A stretch of 64,000 bases of DNA from assembly GCF_003860565.1 (NCBI RefSeq), contig NZ_CP034157.1, positions 682,001-746,000 on the forward strand. Reading direction: 5' to 3'. The stretch comes from Cloacibacterium normanense (GTDB lineage: Bacteria > Bacteroidota > Bacteroidia > Flavobacteriales > Weeksellaceae). Positions within the stretch are counted from its first letter, which is position 1; each line of letters begins with the position of its first letter. Under the pieces are notes generated by a model. That model was not told the origin of the DNA and ran no database searches. It saw nothing but the letters and a program-made list of their open reading frames with translations. Shown piece after piece: positions 17,203 to 24,941 of the stretch. Made by a program: the position numbers and the translations under genes.

Positions 17203-17877
17203 TTATTTCGAAATATGTGATAGAATCAATGCTATGGTTTCTTCTTTGTTCAGTAAAGTATTGTCTATCAAGATGGCGTCATCTGCTTTTTTTAGTGGAG
17301 CTACCGCTCTTTCGCTATCGATTTTATCTCTGGTTTTTAGGTTTTCGTAAACTTCTTCTCTAGAAATATCTACGCCAGAATGTTGCAGTTCTAGATGTCT
17401 TCTTTTGGCTCTTTCTTCTGGACTGGCGGTGATGAAAAATTTATAATCTGCATTAGGCAAAATAACGGTTCCTATGTCTCTTCCGTCCATAATTACACCA
17501 CCTTTTTGAGCTAAATTTCGTTGAAAATCAAGTAAAAAAGCTCTCACTTCTGCCTGTTTTGCAACGAGGCTTACATGGTCAGAAACTCTAGGTTCACGAA
17601 TTTCTTTATCAATGTTTTTGCCATTGAGGAAAAGCTCTAAAACGCCATTATTTAAAATAAATTCCAAATGAATTTGGTCAAATTTTTCAAAGAGTGACTT
17701 TATGTCTATTTCTTGGCTGTCATTAAGGCAGTTTTCTAATGCAAAGAAAGTAATTCCGCGATAGAGTGCACCTGTATCTATGTGAATAAGATCTAATTTT
17801 TTTGCTATTTTTTTAGAAATAGAACTTTTTCCGGTAGATGAAAATCCGTCAATAGCAATAACTGGTTTTTTGTTCAT
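17203..17877 (-). CDS. cmk: (d)CMP kinase
   Basis: The 224-residue protein has the P-loop IDGFSSTGKSSISKKIAKKL at the N-terminus, IDTGALYRGITFFAL, the CMP-binding region with MDGRDIGTVILPNADYKFF, and the lid SPEERAKRRHLEL. It phosphorylates CMP and dCMP with ATP. In related genomes I recall porQ directly upstream of cmk; here four accessory genes separate them. Confidence 0.93.
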   Translation of the reverse strand: MNKKPVIAIDGFSSTGKSSISKKIAKKLDLIHIDTGALYRGITFFALENCLNDSQEIDIKSLFEKFDQIHLEFILNNGVLELFLNGKNIDKEIREPRVSDHVSLVAKQAEVRAFLLDFQRNLAQKGGVIMDGRDIGTVILPNADYKFFITASPEERAKRRHLELQHSGVDISREEVYENLKTRDKIDSERAVAPLKKADDAILIDNTLLNKEETIALILSHISK

Positions 17878-18037
17878 GCTACAAATTTCGTTAAAGTTTT
17901 TTGAATTTGAAAATTACTAAAAGAAAAACCTTTTATCTGGTTTCTGTATTTAGAGAAGAATAAAAGAGTTGGGATTTATGTTTTTGGGAAGTTTTTTTTA
18001 ATGAGTTGTGGAATGTTTACTTATGTTAGATGTAGTG

Positions 18038-18576
18038 TTATTTTTTTTGCACATTTTTCATAACAAAATTAATCAATTCATTTTTCTCGATTTCTTTCAT
18101 TGGTTTTAAGTCAAGGAGATATTCATAAGAGTCTTTTATGTTAAATTGTGAAAGAAAAGGCAATCATCTAAATAGTGAAAACTTTTAATTGCGTTCCAAT
18201 TTACAGTAGTTTCAGTCAAATCAGTTTTAAAATTTAAAAAATCATCATTAATGCTAATTTTGCTTGATTTTAATTTCTCAATATTTTCAAAATATATTTT
18301 TTTCTGACTTCTATATTTAAAATAATGATTTCCAATATAAAAAAGAATTATTATTGAAATTGTTAATAGAACGTAAATTGTATTCTGATTAAATCGTGAA
18401 GATTTTTCAAATTCTGGATAGAAAAATAGAAGTTGTTGAAGACAAGTAATAATTATAAGTACTATACAGAAAAACAATAATTGGATATTTGTAAAAGATT
18501 TTTTCCATCTTGACTTCCAGTAAACTTTATTTTTCCTAAATATAGATTCAGATGTTTGATTTAATTCTAAGTTCAT
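18038..18576 (-). pseudogene. YcxB-like membrane protein gene interrupted by a frameshift
   Basis: The intact part (146 codons, 18576 to 18136) has two membrane helices (about residues 33-53 and 65-85). It then has the YcxB-like pattern ISINDDFLNFKTDLTETTVNWNAIKSFHYLDDC and stops at once. Another reading frame continues from the same point (PFLSQFNIKDSYEYLLDLK, then MKEIEKNELINFVMKNVQKK) to a stop at 18038, which completes the expected domain end. One inserted or lost base near 18158 explains this. It could be a real mutation or a sequencing error. The family call is tentative. It lies downstream of parE. Confidence 0.6.
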
Positions 18577-18601
18577 TCGGCGGTTTTTGTTAGGTGTAAT
18601 T

Positions 18602-18901
18602 CTAATCTTTTAATCTATTTTTCAAATCCATTTCAGCTCCCAGAATTCTCTCGATTTCAATTTCTTGAAGGTTCAGAATACGATAGAAAATAATATGTTT
18701 ATGAGCTAAAAATCCAAATATTTCTGAATCAATTTCTGGGTATTTCTTTCCAATATTCGGGTTTTCAGAAATCATCTCACAATAATGAATGATTTCGTTG
18801 TAATATTGGTCAGCTTGATTTTCAGACCAAAATTCAAAAGTATATTCATAAATTTTAGAAAGATCTTCTACTGCCTTATTCGTAAAGAAATATTTAGCCA
18901 T
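18602..18901 (-). CDS. parE: RelE/ParE family toxin
   Basis: The 99-residue protein begins MAKYFFTNKAVEDLSKIYEYT, then FWSENQADQYYNEI and NPNIGKKYPEI, and ends with HIIFYRIL and IERILGAEMDLKNRL, the ParE fold pattern. ParE toxins inhibit DNA gyrase; relatives called RelE cleave mRNA, and ParE is favoured by the ParD partner. It overlaps the antitoxin gene by 8 bases and is probably translated from the same mRNA. Confidence 0.88.
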   Translation of the reverse strand: MAKYFFTNKAVEDLSKIYEYTFEFWSENQADQYYNEIIHYCEMISENPNIGKKYPEIDSEIFGFLAHKHIIFYRILNLQEIEIERILGAEMDLKNRLKD

Positions 18902-19145
18902 TATTTTTCATTTTGGCTTTAAGTGATTCTAAATGAGTTTTAGGATTAAAATCTTTTGCAATTCCGCTTTCAATTCCTTCACGAATTGCATCTTTAAGAA
19001 TTTGAACTTTATGTTCTTCTTCTTCTAATAATCTTAATCCAGCACGAATGACTTCGCTTGCGTTTTTATATCTTCCTTGAGCAACTTTTGAGTCAACAAA
19101 TTCCTCAAAATAATTTCCCAAAGAAACAGAGGTGTTACGTCCCAT
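18894..19145 (-). CDS. parD: ParD-type antitoxin
   Basis: The 83-residue protein has the ribbon-helix-helix start NTSVSLGNYFEEFVDSKVAQGRYKNASEVIRAGLRLLEEEE, given here as its parts NTSVSLGNYF and GRYKNASEVIRAGLRLLEEE, and a charged toxin-binding tail with GIAKDFNPKTHLESLKAKM. It neutralises ParE and represses the operon. A palindrome sits in its promoter. Confidence 0.9.
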   Translation of the reverse strand: MGRNTSVSLGNYFEEFVDSKVAQGRYKNASEVIRAGLRLLEEEEHKVQILKDAIREGIESGIAKDFNPKTHLESLKAKMKNNG

Positions 19146-19172
19146 TTTTCTTAATTTTTAAATTAATTAATT

Positions 19173-19204
19173 CAAAATTACCAAAAATTGGTAATATTTA
19201 CAAA
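19173..19204 (-). promoter_or_regulatory. parDE promoter with embedded operator
   Basis: On the minus strand TTTG (19204-19201) and TAATTTTG (19180-19173) are 20 bases apart, a full consensus. The palindrome ATTACCAAAAATTGGTAAT (19177-19195) covers the start of the -7 box and most of the spacer, the right place for ParD autorepression. The leader before parD is about 24 bases. Confidence 0.72.
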
Positions 19205-19249
19205 TTTAACTCAGCAAATTTCTATTCGCATTTCAAAGTTTTGGTTATG

Positions 19250-19287
19250 AAAAAACAAACCTCGCTTAAAAATACTTAAACGAAGTT
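19250..19287 (-). terminator. Terminator of the DUF4365 gene
   Basis: AACCTCGCTTAA (19258-19269) pairs with TTAAACGAAGTT (19276-19287) with two G-T pairs. On the minus strand it is followed by TGTTTTTTC. It isolates the DUF4365 gene from parDE. Confidence 0.65.
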
Positions 19288-19358
19288 AAAATTTTATGTT
19301 TTAGAAAATTATTTTTTGAAAAATGGGAATGGTGGAATAGTTATGGCCGTTCCGCGCT

Positions 19359-20798
19359 TTAAATAACAGATGATCTAATGTGAAAAATTGGAGCATTACA
19401 ATCTTCATCATCAAGGCTAATACTTTCCCATTCTTTCCCGGCGTCAAATTCTAATTCACAATATTCTAAATAACAAACATGAGCATTGAATATTTTCATC
19501 ATTGAAATAACAGCAATTGGATATAAGACCATTTCGTCAAAATCATAGGCTAATTCAATTATACTTTCAGATTCATCATATAGATTAATAAATGTCTTAA
19601 ACATTCTCCAAGATTTATCTTTACTTTCATCTAAATGATTGGTTCTTCCAATTTCTTCTTTAATTCTTTTATATAAAGATCTCCAATATTCTTCTAATTC
19701 GTTTTGCATTACTGGAATGAATTTAGATTTCTTTATACCAGCATCTACATAAATTTCAGACCAAATATACTCATCTGTTTCTGTATATATTTCATTATAA
19801 CTATTATTTTCAATATAGTATTTTAAATACTCAGTTAGACTTTGATAACAACTTATCTCAAAGGCTCCCTCTTTAGTTTTAATGTATATAATATGATCTA
19901 ATGCTTGTGCTTCATATTGTTTTCTTGAAAGGTTGCTATGTAATTCAAATGCTTTTAAAAAGGCCGAATAATTAGGGACATCATTACCGCTATTTCTATA
20001 GTCAAAGATAAATTCTTGAACGTTTTCAATATTATTATTAACGATAGACTTGACTTCTGTAACTAACTTATCAAAAGACCTAGCACTTTTGTTCATTTTT
20101 TCAAACCGGGAATGAATATATCTTTTAAATTCAAGTAGTGAATAATAATATTGGGATTCCCAGTTCAAGAATGATTCTTCTTCATCCCATTCATTTTTTT
20201 TTGGTTTATAAAATAAATTGAGTTCTATAGTATTCTTTCCATAACAAATGTTTATATGAATTGAGTCTGCTTTTTCGTGAGATTTACTATAATTTATTGT
20301 TAGTTCATCGTGACTTTTTTTTAAAGAAGGTAAATTAGTAATATTTAGTCGCTCATTATTTTGAAAATTGAATAATGTATTTGCTATTATTCCTTTTGAT
20401 TCTTCATTCAAAATATTTTCAAGAGGAATATCTAGCTTCCAATTTTTAGTAGTTTTTGTAATGAACTTATTATTGTATTCCTGCCAGTAAATTTTATCTG
20501 AGCTACTTTCTTGAAGTATTATAAGTAATGGATAATTTTCAATAATAGCGTTCCAGTAATGATAGTGTCTTTCTGAAAAATAAAATGTCAAGAAGTTTCT
20601 CTTCCGTTGGAAATTGCTTTCTCCACCTTTGATTTGTAATCCGAAAATATTTACTTTACCATTTTCGTCCATTGGTGTTTCTACAATTGCATCAACTCCT
20701 AAATCAACTACGGGTTGTTCTCGAAAAATCCAACCAAATTCGGTGAAAAATTTCGCTGTATCGTATATGGCTTTTCTTTCGGTTCTAAAATGATTCAA
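19359..20798 (-). CDS. DUF4365 protein with a predicted PD-(D/E)XK nuclease-like N-terminus
   Basis: The 479-residue protein begins with a region of about 150 residues that I recognise as DUF4365. It has a helix with ERKAIYDTAKFFTEFGW, then VDLGVDAIVE (Asp36) and FGLQIKGG (Gln55, Lys57). The D...QxK layout matches the restriction-endonuclease fold. The remaining 330 residues are charged and helix-rich (for example KMNKSARSFDKLVTEVKSI and EYWRSLYKRIKEEIGRT) and I do not recognise them. There is no signal peptide. It has its own promoter region and terminator, and lies beside a toxin-antitoxin pair in AT-rich DNA. An anti-phage role is plausible but unproven. Confidence 0.7.
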   Translation of the reverse strand: MNHFRTERKAIYDTAKFFTEFGWIFREQPVVDLGVDAIVETPMDENGKVNIFGLQIKGGESNFQRKRNFLTFYFSERHYHYWNAIIENYPLLIILQESSSDKIYWQEYNNKFITKTTKNWKLDIPLENILNEESKGIIANTLFNFQNNERLNITNLPSLKKSHDELTINYSKSHEKADSIHINICYGKNTIELNLFYKPKKNEWDEEESFLNWESQYYYSLLEFKRYIHSRFEKMNKSARSFDKLVTEVKSIVNNNIENVQEFIFDYRNSGNDVPNYSAFLKAFELHSNLSRKQYEAQALDHIIYIKTKEGAFEISCYQSLTEYLKYYIENNSYNEIYTETDEYIWSEIYVDAGIKKSKFIPVMQNELEEYWRSLYKRIKEEIGRTNHLDESKDKSWRMFKTFINLYDESESIIELAYDFDEMVLYPIAVISMMKIFNAHVCYLEYCELEFDAGKEWESISLDDEDCNAPIFHIRSSVI

Positions 20799-20814
20799 CT
20801 GTAAAATTTATTGT

Positions 20815-20880
20815 TTAAGTAAGCGATAATTTTTTAATAAATTTCAAATAACAGTTCGGCAAATTTGCGAACTTACTTAA
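20815..20880. repeat. Nested inverted repeats in the leader of the DUF4365 gene
   Basis: Outer arms TTAAGTAAG (20815-20823) and CTTACTTAA (20872-20880) enclose a hairpin at 20853-20873, in which AGTTCG/CGAACT flank the palindrome GCAAATTTGC. A minus-strand -7 box TATATTTG lies at 20890-20883, so the structure would be in the 5' leader or act as an operator. Confidence 0.5.
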
Positions 20881-20931
20881 TCCAAATATACAAAAGTTTC
20901 CTTTCTATTCGTTTTCTAAAATCTAAAATAA

Positions 20932-21930
20932 TCAACGTCTATTCCCAGAAAGTTCTACCAAATCCAGCATTAAGCCAATTTGGTTCACATTGTCGGCGTT
21001 GTGATAACGAACATGGGAATAATCAAACTTAAAAGAAGAGATTTTGATTCCAAAACCAAAACTCAATCCAGAGAAATTTCTTTGGTCCAGAACCGCAAGT
21101 TCGTTTCCGCGTTTTACATTATAACCCATTCTAATGTTGAAGGCTTGTTCAGGAAACAATTCGATTCCGCCAGAAAGATGGTCCATCAATTTTCTACCAA
21201 AACCAACTTCTTTTCCATTAATATCATACGATTGAGAAATATTGAATTGTTGCAAATCATGATAAGTAATGGTGTAAGCCAAAGGAAATTCTGGCAAAAT
21301 TCTGGTGTAACCGATATCTGCTCGGAAAGGCAATTGTTCTTTGATTCCGTTGTAAGATTTGATTTGATAACCAAAATTTCTGAAAACCAAAGCTACCGTT
21401 TCTTTGGATTGTTCGTTGTGATAAGTCACTCCAGCATTGGCAGAAATGGCAGAAGAAGTATAATTGTCGATTTTAGAAGTCAGGTAATTCACATTGGCAC
21501 CAATCGTGAAATCATCATCAAACTGATAGGCATAACCTACGCCAAGTGAAGCATCCATTGCAGAAAATTCGCCATTTACATTCCCGAATTCATCAGTTCT
21601 GGGGGTTTTTCCGAAGTCCAAAACTCTAGCATTGACGGAAATGAAATGTCCTGCCGTTAAATCTTTCACGTAATTAATGCTTCCTAAATGAGAACCCGCA
21701 ATGTAAGAACCGTAATTAATCCCGATTCTATTGTCCATGTCTAGATTCATCAAAGCAGGATTGATGGCTGCAAAATTCACGTCATAATCACGTACAGAAA
21801 CCGCATCACCACCTAAAACAGCTTGTCTGGCAGAAACGGGAACATTGAGAAAAGGATAAACCTTGGTTCCAGTTTGTGCAGAAGCCCATAATGCGAATAA
21901 ACAGAAAGATGTGGTAAATAGTTTCTTCAA
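20932..21930 (-). CDS. porQ: Type IX secretion system protein PorQ
   Basis: The protein has a signal peptide (KKLFTTSFCLFALWASAQ) and the PorQ-like opening FLNVPVSARQAVLGGDAVSV with INPALMN. Beta-barrel strands (FADL/PorV-related) follow, ending DLVELSGNRR. PorQ is an outer-membrane T9SS component needed for handling sorting-tail proteins in Porphyromonas. I place the start at TTG 21930 (333 residues). The only upstream ATG (21978) lies before a consensus -7 box (TATTTTTG, 21957-21950) and would add a sequence that spoils the signal peptide. It is divergent from pyrH. Confidence 0.85.
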   Translation of the reverse strand: MKKLFTTSFCLFALWASAQTGTKVYPFLNVPVSARQAVLGGDAVSVRDYDVNFAAINPALMNLDMDNRIGINYGSYIAGSHLGSINYVKDLTAGHFISVNARVLDFGKTPRTDEFGNVNGEFSAMDASLGVGYAYQFDDDFTIGANVNYLTSKIDNYTSSAISANAGVTYHNEQSKETVALVFRNFGYQIKSYNGIKEQLPFRADIGYTRILPEFPLAYTITYHDLQQFNISQSYDINGKEVGFGRKLMDHLSGGIELFPEQAFNIRMGYNVKRGNELAVLDQRNFSGLSFGFGIKISSFKFDYSHVRYHNADNVNQIGLMLDLVELSGNRR

Positions 21931-21949
21931 AATTTCAATTATAACTTTG

Positions 21950-21957
21950 CAAAAATA
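21950..21957 (-). promoter_or_regulatory. -7 box of porQ
   Basis: The minus strand reads TATTTTTG here. The implied start of transcription (about 21946) is downstream of the ATG at 21978, which supports the TTG start at 21930. Confidence 0.55.
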
Positions 21958-22028
21958 ATTTATTTTACACTTTAACAAAAATTAAATGTGAAAACATAAT
22001 TCTATTAACGAAATTCTTTACGATTCAT

Positions 22029-22036
22029 TATATTTG
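22029..22036 (+). promoter_or_regulatory. -7 box of pyrH
   Basis: TATATTTG matches TAnnTTTG and lies 66 bases upstream of the start codon. No good TTTG is seen at the usual distance. Confidence 0.5.
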
Positions 22037-22075
22037 CAGTAAATTTATTTTTTGCCTCAAATCTATACTTTTTGA

Positions 22076-22810
<735 letters not shown>

Positions 22811-22839
22811 TGTGTAACTTATCAAATTTTCAATATACA

Positions 22840-23394
22840 ATGGAAGAATTAAACATGATTATGGATATGGTAAAGCAAGAAATGGATGCTGCAATTAAGC
22901 ACCTTGATCACGCTTTCCAAAAAATTAGAGCAGGTAGAGCTTCTACGTCTATGGTTCAAGATGTTGTGGTAGAATATTACGGAGCAATGTCGCCTATCAA
23001 TCAAGTTGCGAATGTATCTGTTCCAGATGCGATGACGATTTCTATTCAACCATGGGATAGATCAGCGATTAACGCCATTGAAAAAGCGATTATCAATTCT
23101 AACCTTGGTTTTGCGCCTTCTAACAATGGAGATACAATTATTCTAAACGTTCCGCCATTAACTGAAGAAAGACGTAGAGATTTGGCAAAACAAGCGAAAG
23201 CGGAAACCGAGCAGACCAAAGTAACCATCAGAAATGCTAGACAAGATGGTATGAAAGAACTTAAAAAATTAGATGGCGTTTCTGAAGACATCATCAAAGA
23301 TACAGAAGCTAAAATCCAAGAACTGACAGACAAGTATGTGAAATTAGCAGACGAACATCTTAAAGCAAAAGAAACAGATATTTTCAAAATCTAA
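22840..23394 (+). CDS. frr: Ribosome recycling factor
   Basis: The 184-residue protein starts at MEELNMIMDMVKQEMD. It has the RRF core HLDHAFQKIRAGRASTSMV, the head domain with VPDAMTISIQPWDRSAI, and PPLTEERRRDLAKQAKAE with the final helix. It splits post-termination ribosomes with EF-G. An ATG ten codons upstream overlaps the pyrH stop but adds non-conserved sequence. Its transcription terminator is now split by an insertion sequence. Confidence 0.95.
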   Translation: MEELNMIMDMVKQEMDAAIKHLDHAFQKIRAGRASTSMVQDVVVEYYGAMSPINQVANVSVPDAMTISIQPWDRSAINAIEKAIINSNLGFAPSNNGDTIILNVPPLTEERRRDLAKQAKAETEQTKVTIRNARQDGMKELKKLDGVSEDIIKDTEAKIQELTDKYVKLADEHLKAKETDIFKI

Positions 23395-23415
23395 TGCTAT
23401 AAACATAAGCAAAAC

Positions 23416-23432
23416 AAAAAACTCCAGAATTT
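23416..23432 (+). terminator. Left half of the frr terminator, separated by the IS
   Basis: AAAAAACTCCAGAA and TTT end here at the IS. The right half (TTCTGGAGTTTTTTT) resumes after the IS. Removing the IS and one TTT copy restores CTCCAGAATTTTCTGGAG followed by a T-run. Confidence 0.8.
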
Positions 23433-23476
23433 TGGACTGCCCCCAAAAAGTTAGACACTTTTTAGGGGTATTTTTT

Positions 23477-24001
23477 ATGGGAAAAAGTAAATATTCAGTA
23501 GACTTTAAATTAAAAGCTATAAAGAGATATCACAAAGGGGACATTGGAACAGACGATTTAGGAAAACGCATTGGAGTTTGTGGTTCCTTGGTTCGTAAAT
23601 GGATAAAATTTTATGAACTTTATGGAGTTTCAGGACTTGTTCGGCTTTCCAATACGCATTACACAAAAGATTTTAAATTAAAGATTTTATCAGTAATTGA
23701 GAAAGAGAATTTAAGTTTAAAAGAAGCGTCGAGAAGGTTTAATATTCCTGCGGAGTCCAGTATTCTTAGTTGGCAGCGTAATTACAAAAAAAATGGTATT
23801 TTAGGTTTAGAAAACAGACCCAGAGGAAGACCTAAAACCATGAGTAATTACAAGCGAAAAAAAAAGAAAACAGGCAAACCCTTAACAAGGGAGGAAAAAC
23901 TGTTGGAGAGGATTTATTATTTAGAAGCCGAGAACGCCATTTTAAAAAAGTTAGACGCCTTAATTCAGGAAAGGAAAAATCCAAAGCCATCGAAGAGTTA
24001 A
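23477..24001 (+). CDS. IS3-family transposase OrfA
   Basis: The 174-residue protein starts at MGKSKYSVDFK. It contains two helix-turn-helix units (FKLKAIKRYHKGDIGTDDLGK with SLVRKWIKFY, and FKLKILSVIEKENLSLKEA with SILSWQRNYKK), a basic RGRPK linker and a C-terminal leucine-zipper-like helix (LLERIYYLEAENAILKKLDAL). It binds the inverted repeats. Upstream codons within the same frame lie in the terminal repeat and are unlikely to be used. Confidence 0.88.
   Translation: MGKSKYSVDFKLKAIKRYHKGDIGTDDLGKRIGVCGSLVRKWIKFYELYGVSGLVRLSNTHYTKDFKLKILSVIEKENLSLKEASRRFNIPAESSILSWQRNYKKNGILGLENRPRGRPKTMSNYKRKKKKTGKPLTREEKLLERIYYLEAENAILKKLDALIQERKNPKPSKS
23944..23950 (+). promoter_or_regulatory. Programmed -1 frameshift heptamer A_AAA_AAG
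   Basis: AAAAAAG is read in the OrfA frame as TTA AAA AAG, the classic slippery heptamer of IS3-family elements. A -1 shift continues in the OrfB frame without a stop (VRRLNSGKEKSKAIEELRQ) into the catalytic part, giving an OrfAB fusion of about 450 residues. Confidence 0.8.
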
Positions 24002-24042
24002 GGCAGGACTTTGATTTAGCAGTACTGCTGCATTGTACATCG

Positions 24043-24831
24043 ATGGCAAGAAGCAGTTTTTATTACTATCAAAAACGCTTTCAAATGAAAGATAAATATG
24101 CGGAAATAAAAGAAATGATTAATCAGATTTATCATCGTCACAAAGGAAGGTTGGGCTATAGAAGAATTACTTTGCTTTTGAAAGAAAAAGGAATTTTGAT
24201 TAATCACAAAACTGTTTTACGACTTATGAAAACATTAGGATTAAAGAGTATTATCCGAGTGAAGAAATATAAATCTTACAAGGGAGAGCAAGGGAAAATT
24301 GCGCCCAATGTTCTACAGAGGAATTTCAAATCGGACACTCCTAATCAGAAATGGGCAACCGATGTTACAGAGTTTAATGTATCGGGTAATAAACTTTACC
24401 TATCTCCAATCATCGATTTATTTAATGGTGAAATTGTCAGTTTTGACTTATCTGAAAGACCTGTGTTTAGCCAAATCATCAGAATGCTAAAGAAATCATT
24501 CAGAAAAGTAAAATCTACACAAAACATCATTCTACATTCTGATCAAGGTTGGCAATATCAAATGAAACATTACCAAAACTTGTTAAAAGAAAAAGGTATT
24601 ATTCAAAGTATGTCCCGAAAAGGAAACTGTTTGGACAATGCGGTGATAGAAAACTTTTTTGGAACGATAAAATCAGAAATGTTTTATACCAGAAAGTTTG
24701 GTTCCATTCAGGAACTTAAGATCGAAATAGTGAAGTACATTCACTATTACAACAATGATAGAATAAGACTCAATCTCAAAGGAAAGAGTCCGGTACAGTA
24801 CCGAACTCTTTCCTTTGAGAATATTGTTTAA
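24043..24831 (+). CDS. IS3-family transposase OrfB (DDE integrase core)
   Basis: The frame shown begins at ATG 24043 (262 residues), but the conserved region starts further upstream and is most likely made as an OrfAB fusion. It has the HTH_21 region YHRHKGRLGYRRITLLL and the rve/DDE core: WATDVTEF (first Asp), LHSDQGWQYQ (second Asp) and GNCLDNAVIENFFGTIKSE (Glu). The end (LKGKSPVQYRTLSFE) is encoded by a 45-bp near-perfect palindrome. The catalytic triad is intact. Confidence 0.92.
   Translation: MARSSFYYYQKRFQMKDKYAEIKEMINQIYHRHKGRLGYRRITLLLKEKGILINHKTVLRLMKTLGLKSIIRVKKYKSYKGEQGKIAPNVLQRNFKSDTPNQKWATDVTEFNVSGNKLYLSPIIDLFNGEIVSFDLSERPVFSQIIRMLKKSFRKVKSTQNIILHSDQGWQYQMKHYQNLLKEKGIIQSMSRKGNCLDNAVIENFFGTIKSEMFYTRKFGSIQELKIEIVKYIHYYNNDRIRLNLKGKSPVQYRTLSFENIV
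24775..24819. repeat. 45-bp near-perfect inverted repeat inside the orfB 3' end
   Basis: The arm 24775-24796 (starting CTCAAAGGAAAGAGT) and the arm 24798-24819 (ending ACTCTTTCCTTTGAG) are inverse at 21 of 22 positions with a single base between them. The whole lies in the transposase reading frame, 12 bases before its stop codon. Confidence 0.85.
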
Positions 24832-24859
24832 TTTTGTCTAAACTTTTGGGTGCAGTCTA

Positions 24860-24877
24860 TTTTCTGGAGTTTTTTTA
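24860..24877 (+). terminator. Right half of the frr terminator
   Basis: TTTTCTGGAG followed by seven T residues completes the hairpin begun at 23416. With the IS present the two arms are 1.4 kb apart and cannot work as a normal terminator. Confidence 0.8.
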
Positions 24878-24890
24878 TTATAAAATCTTG

Positions 24891-24939
24891 AATCTCATAT
24901 CTAGAATCTCATATCTAGAATCTCACATCTAGAATCTAG
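24891..24939. repeat. Tandem 14-bp word repeat AATCTCATATCTAG
   Basis: Three adjacent copies at 24891-24904, 24905-24918 and 24919-24932 (the last with one change, CACATC for CATATC) are followed by a partial AATCTAG. They fill the gap between the IS-split terminator and the end of lptF. No spacers exist, so this is not a CRISPR array. Confidence 0.8.
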
Positions 24940-24941
24940 AC

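Larger units (their letters stand above)
23433..24859 (+). mobile_element. IS3-family (IS150-type) insertion sequence
   Basis: The element is 1427 bp. Its imperfect terminal inverted repeats match at 21 of 26 positions (left 23433-23458, right 24834-24859, both containing GACTGC, CCCAAAA and TTAGACA). It carries two overlapping-frame genes linked by a programmed -1 frameshift site, and it is flanked by TTT direct repeats (23430-23432 and 24860-24862). Both genes and both ends look intact, so it may be active. It is inserted in the loop of the frr terminator hairpin. Confidence 0.9.

Noticed and set aside
18577-18601. Integron attC site suggested by CCTAACAAAAACCGCC on the minus strand before the YcxB-like gene
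   Set aside because: Only a partial resemblance to core-site text; no matching opposite core, no integrase and no cassette array could be drawn.
20980-21549. Open frame of 189 codons on the plus strand inside porQ
   Set aside because: It is antisense to porQ, with a biased Phe/Ser/Ile/Arg composition typical of shadow frames and no promoter or family signature.
23879-23905. A-rich run in orfA (around the KRKKKK codons) as the frameshift site
   Set aside because: A -1 shift there runs into a stop codon within about ten codons, whereas the heptamer at 23944 leads into OrfB.
24891-24939. Short CRISPR-like array
   Set aside because: The 14-bp units are directly adjacent with no spacers, and no cas gene is present.
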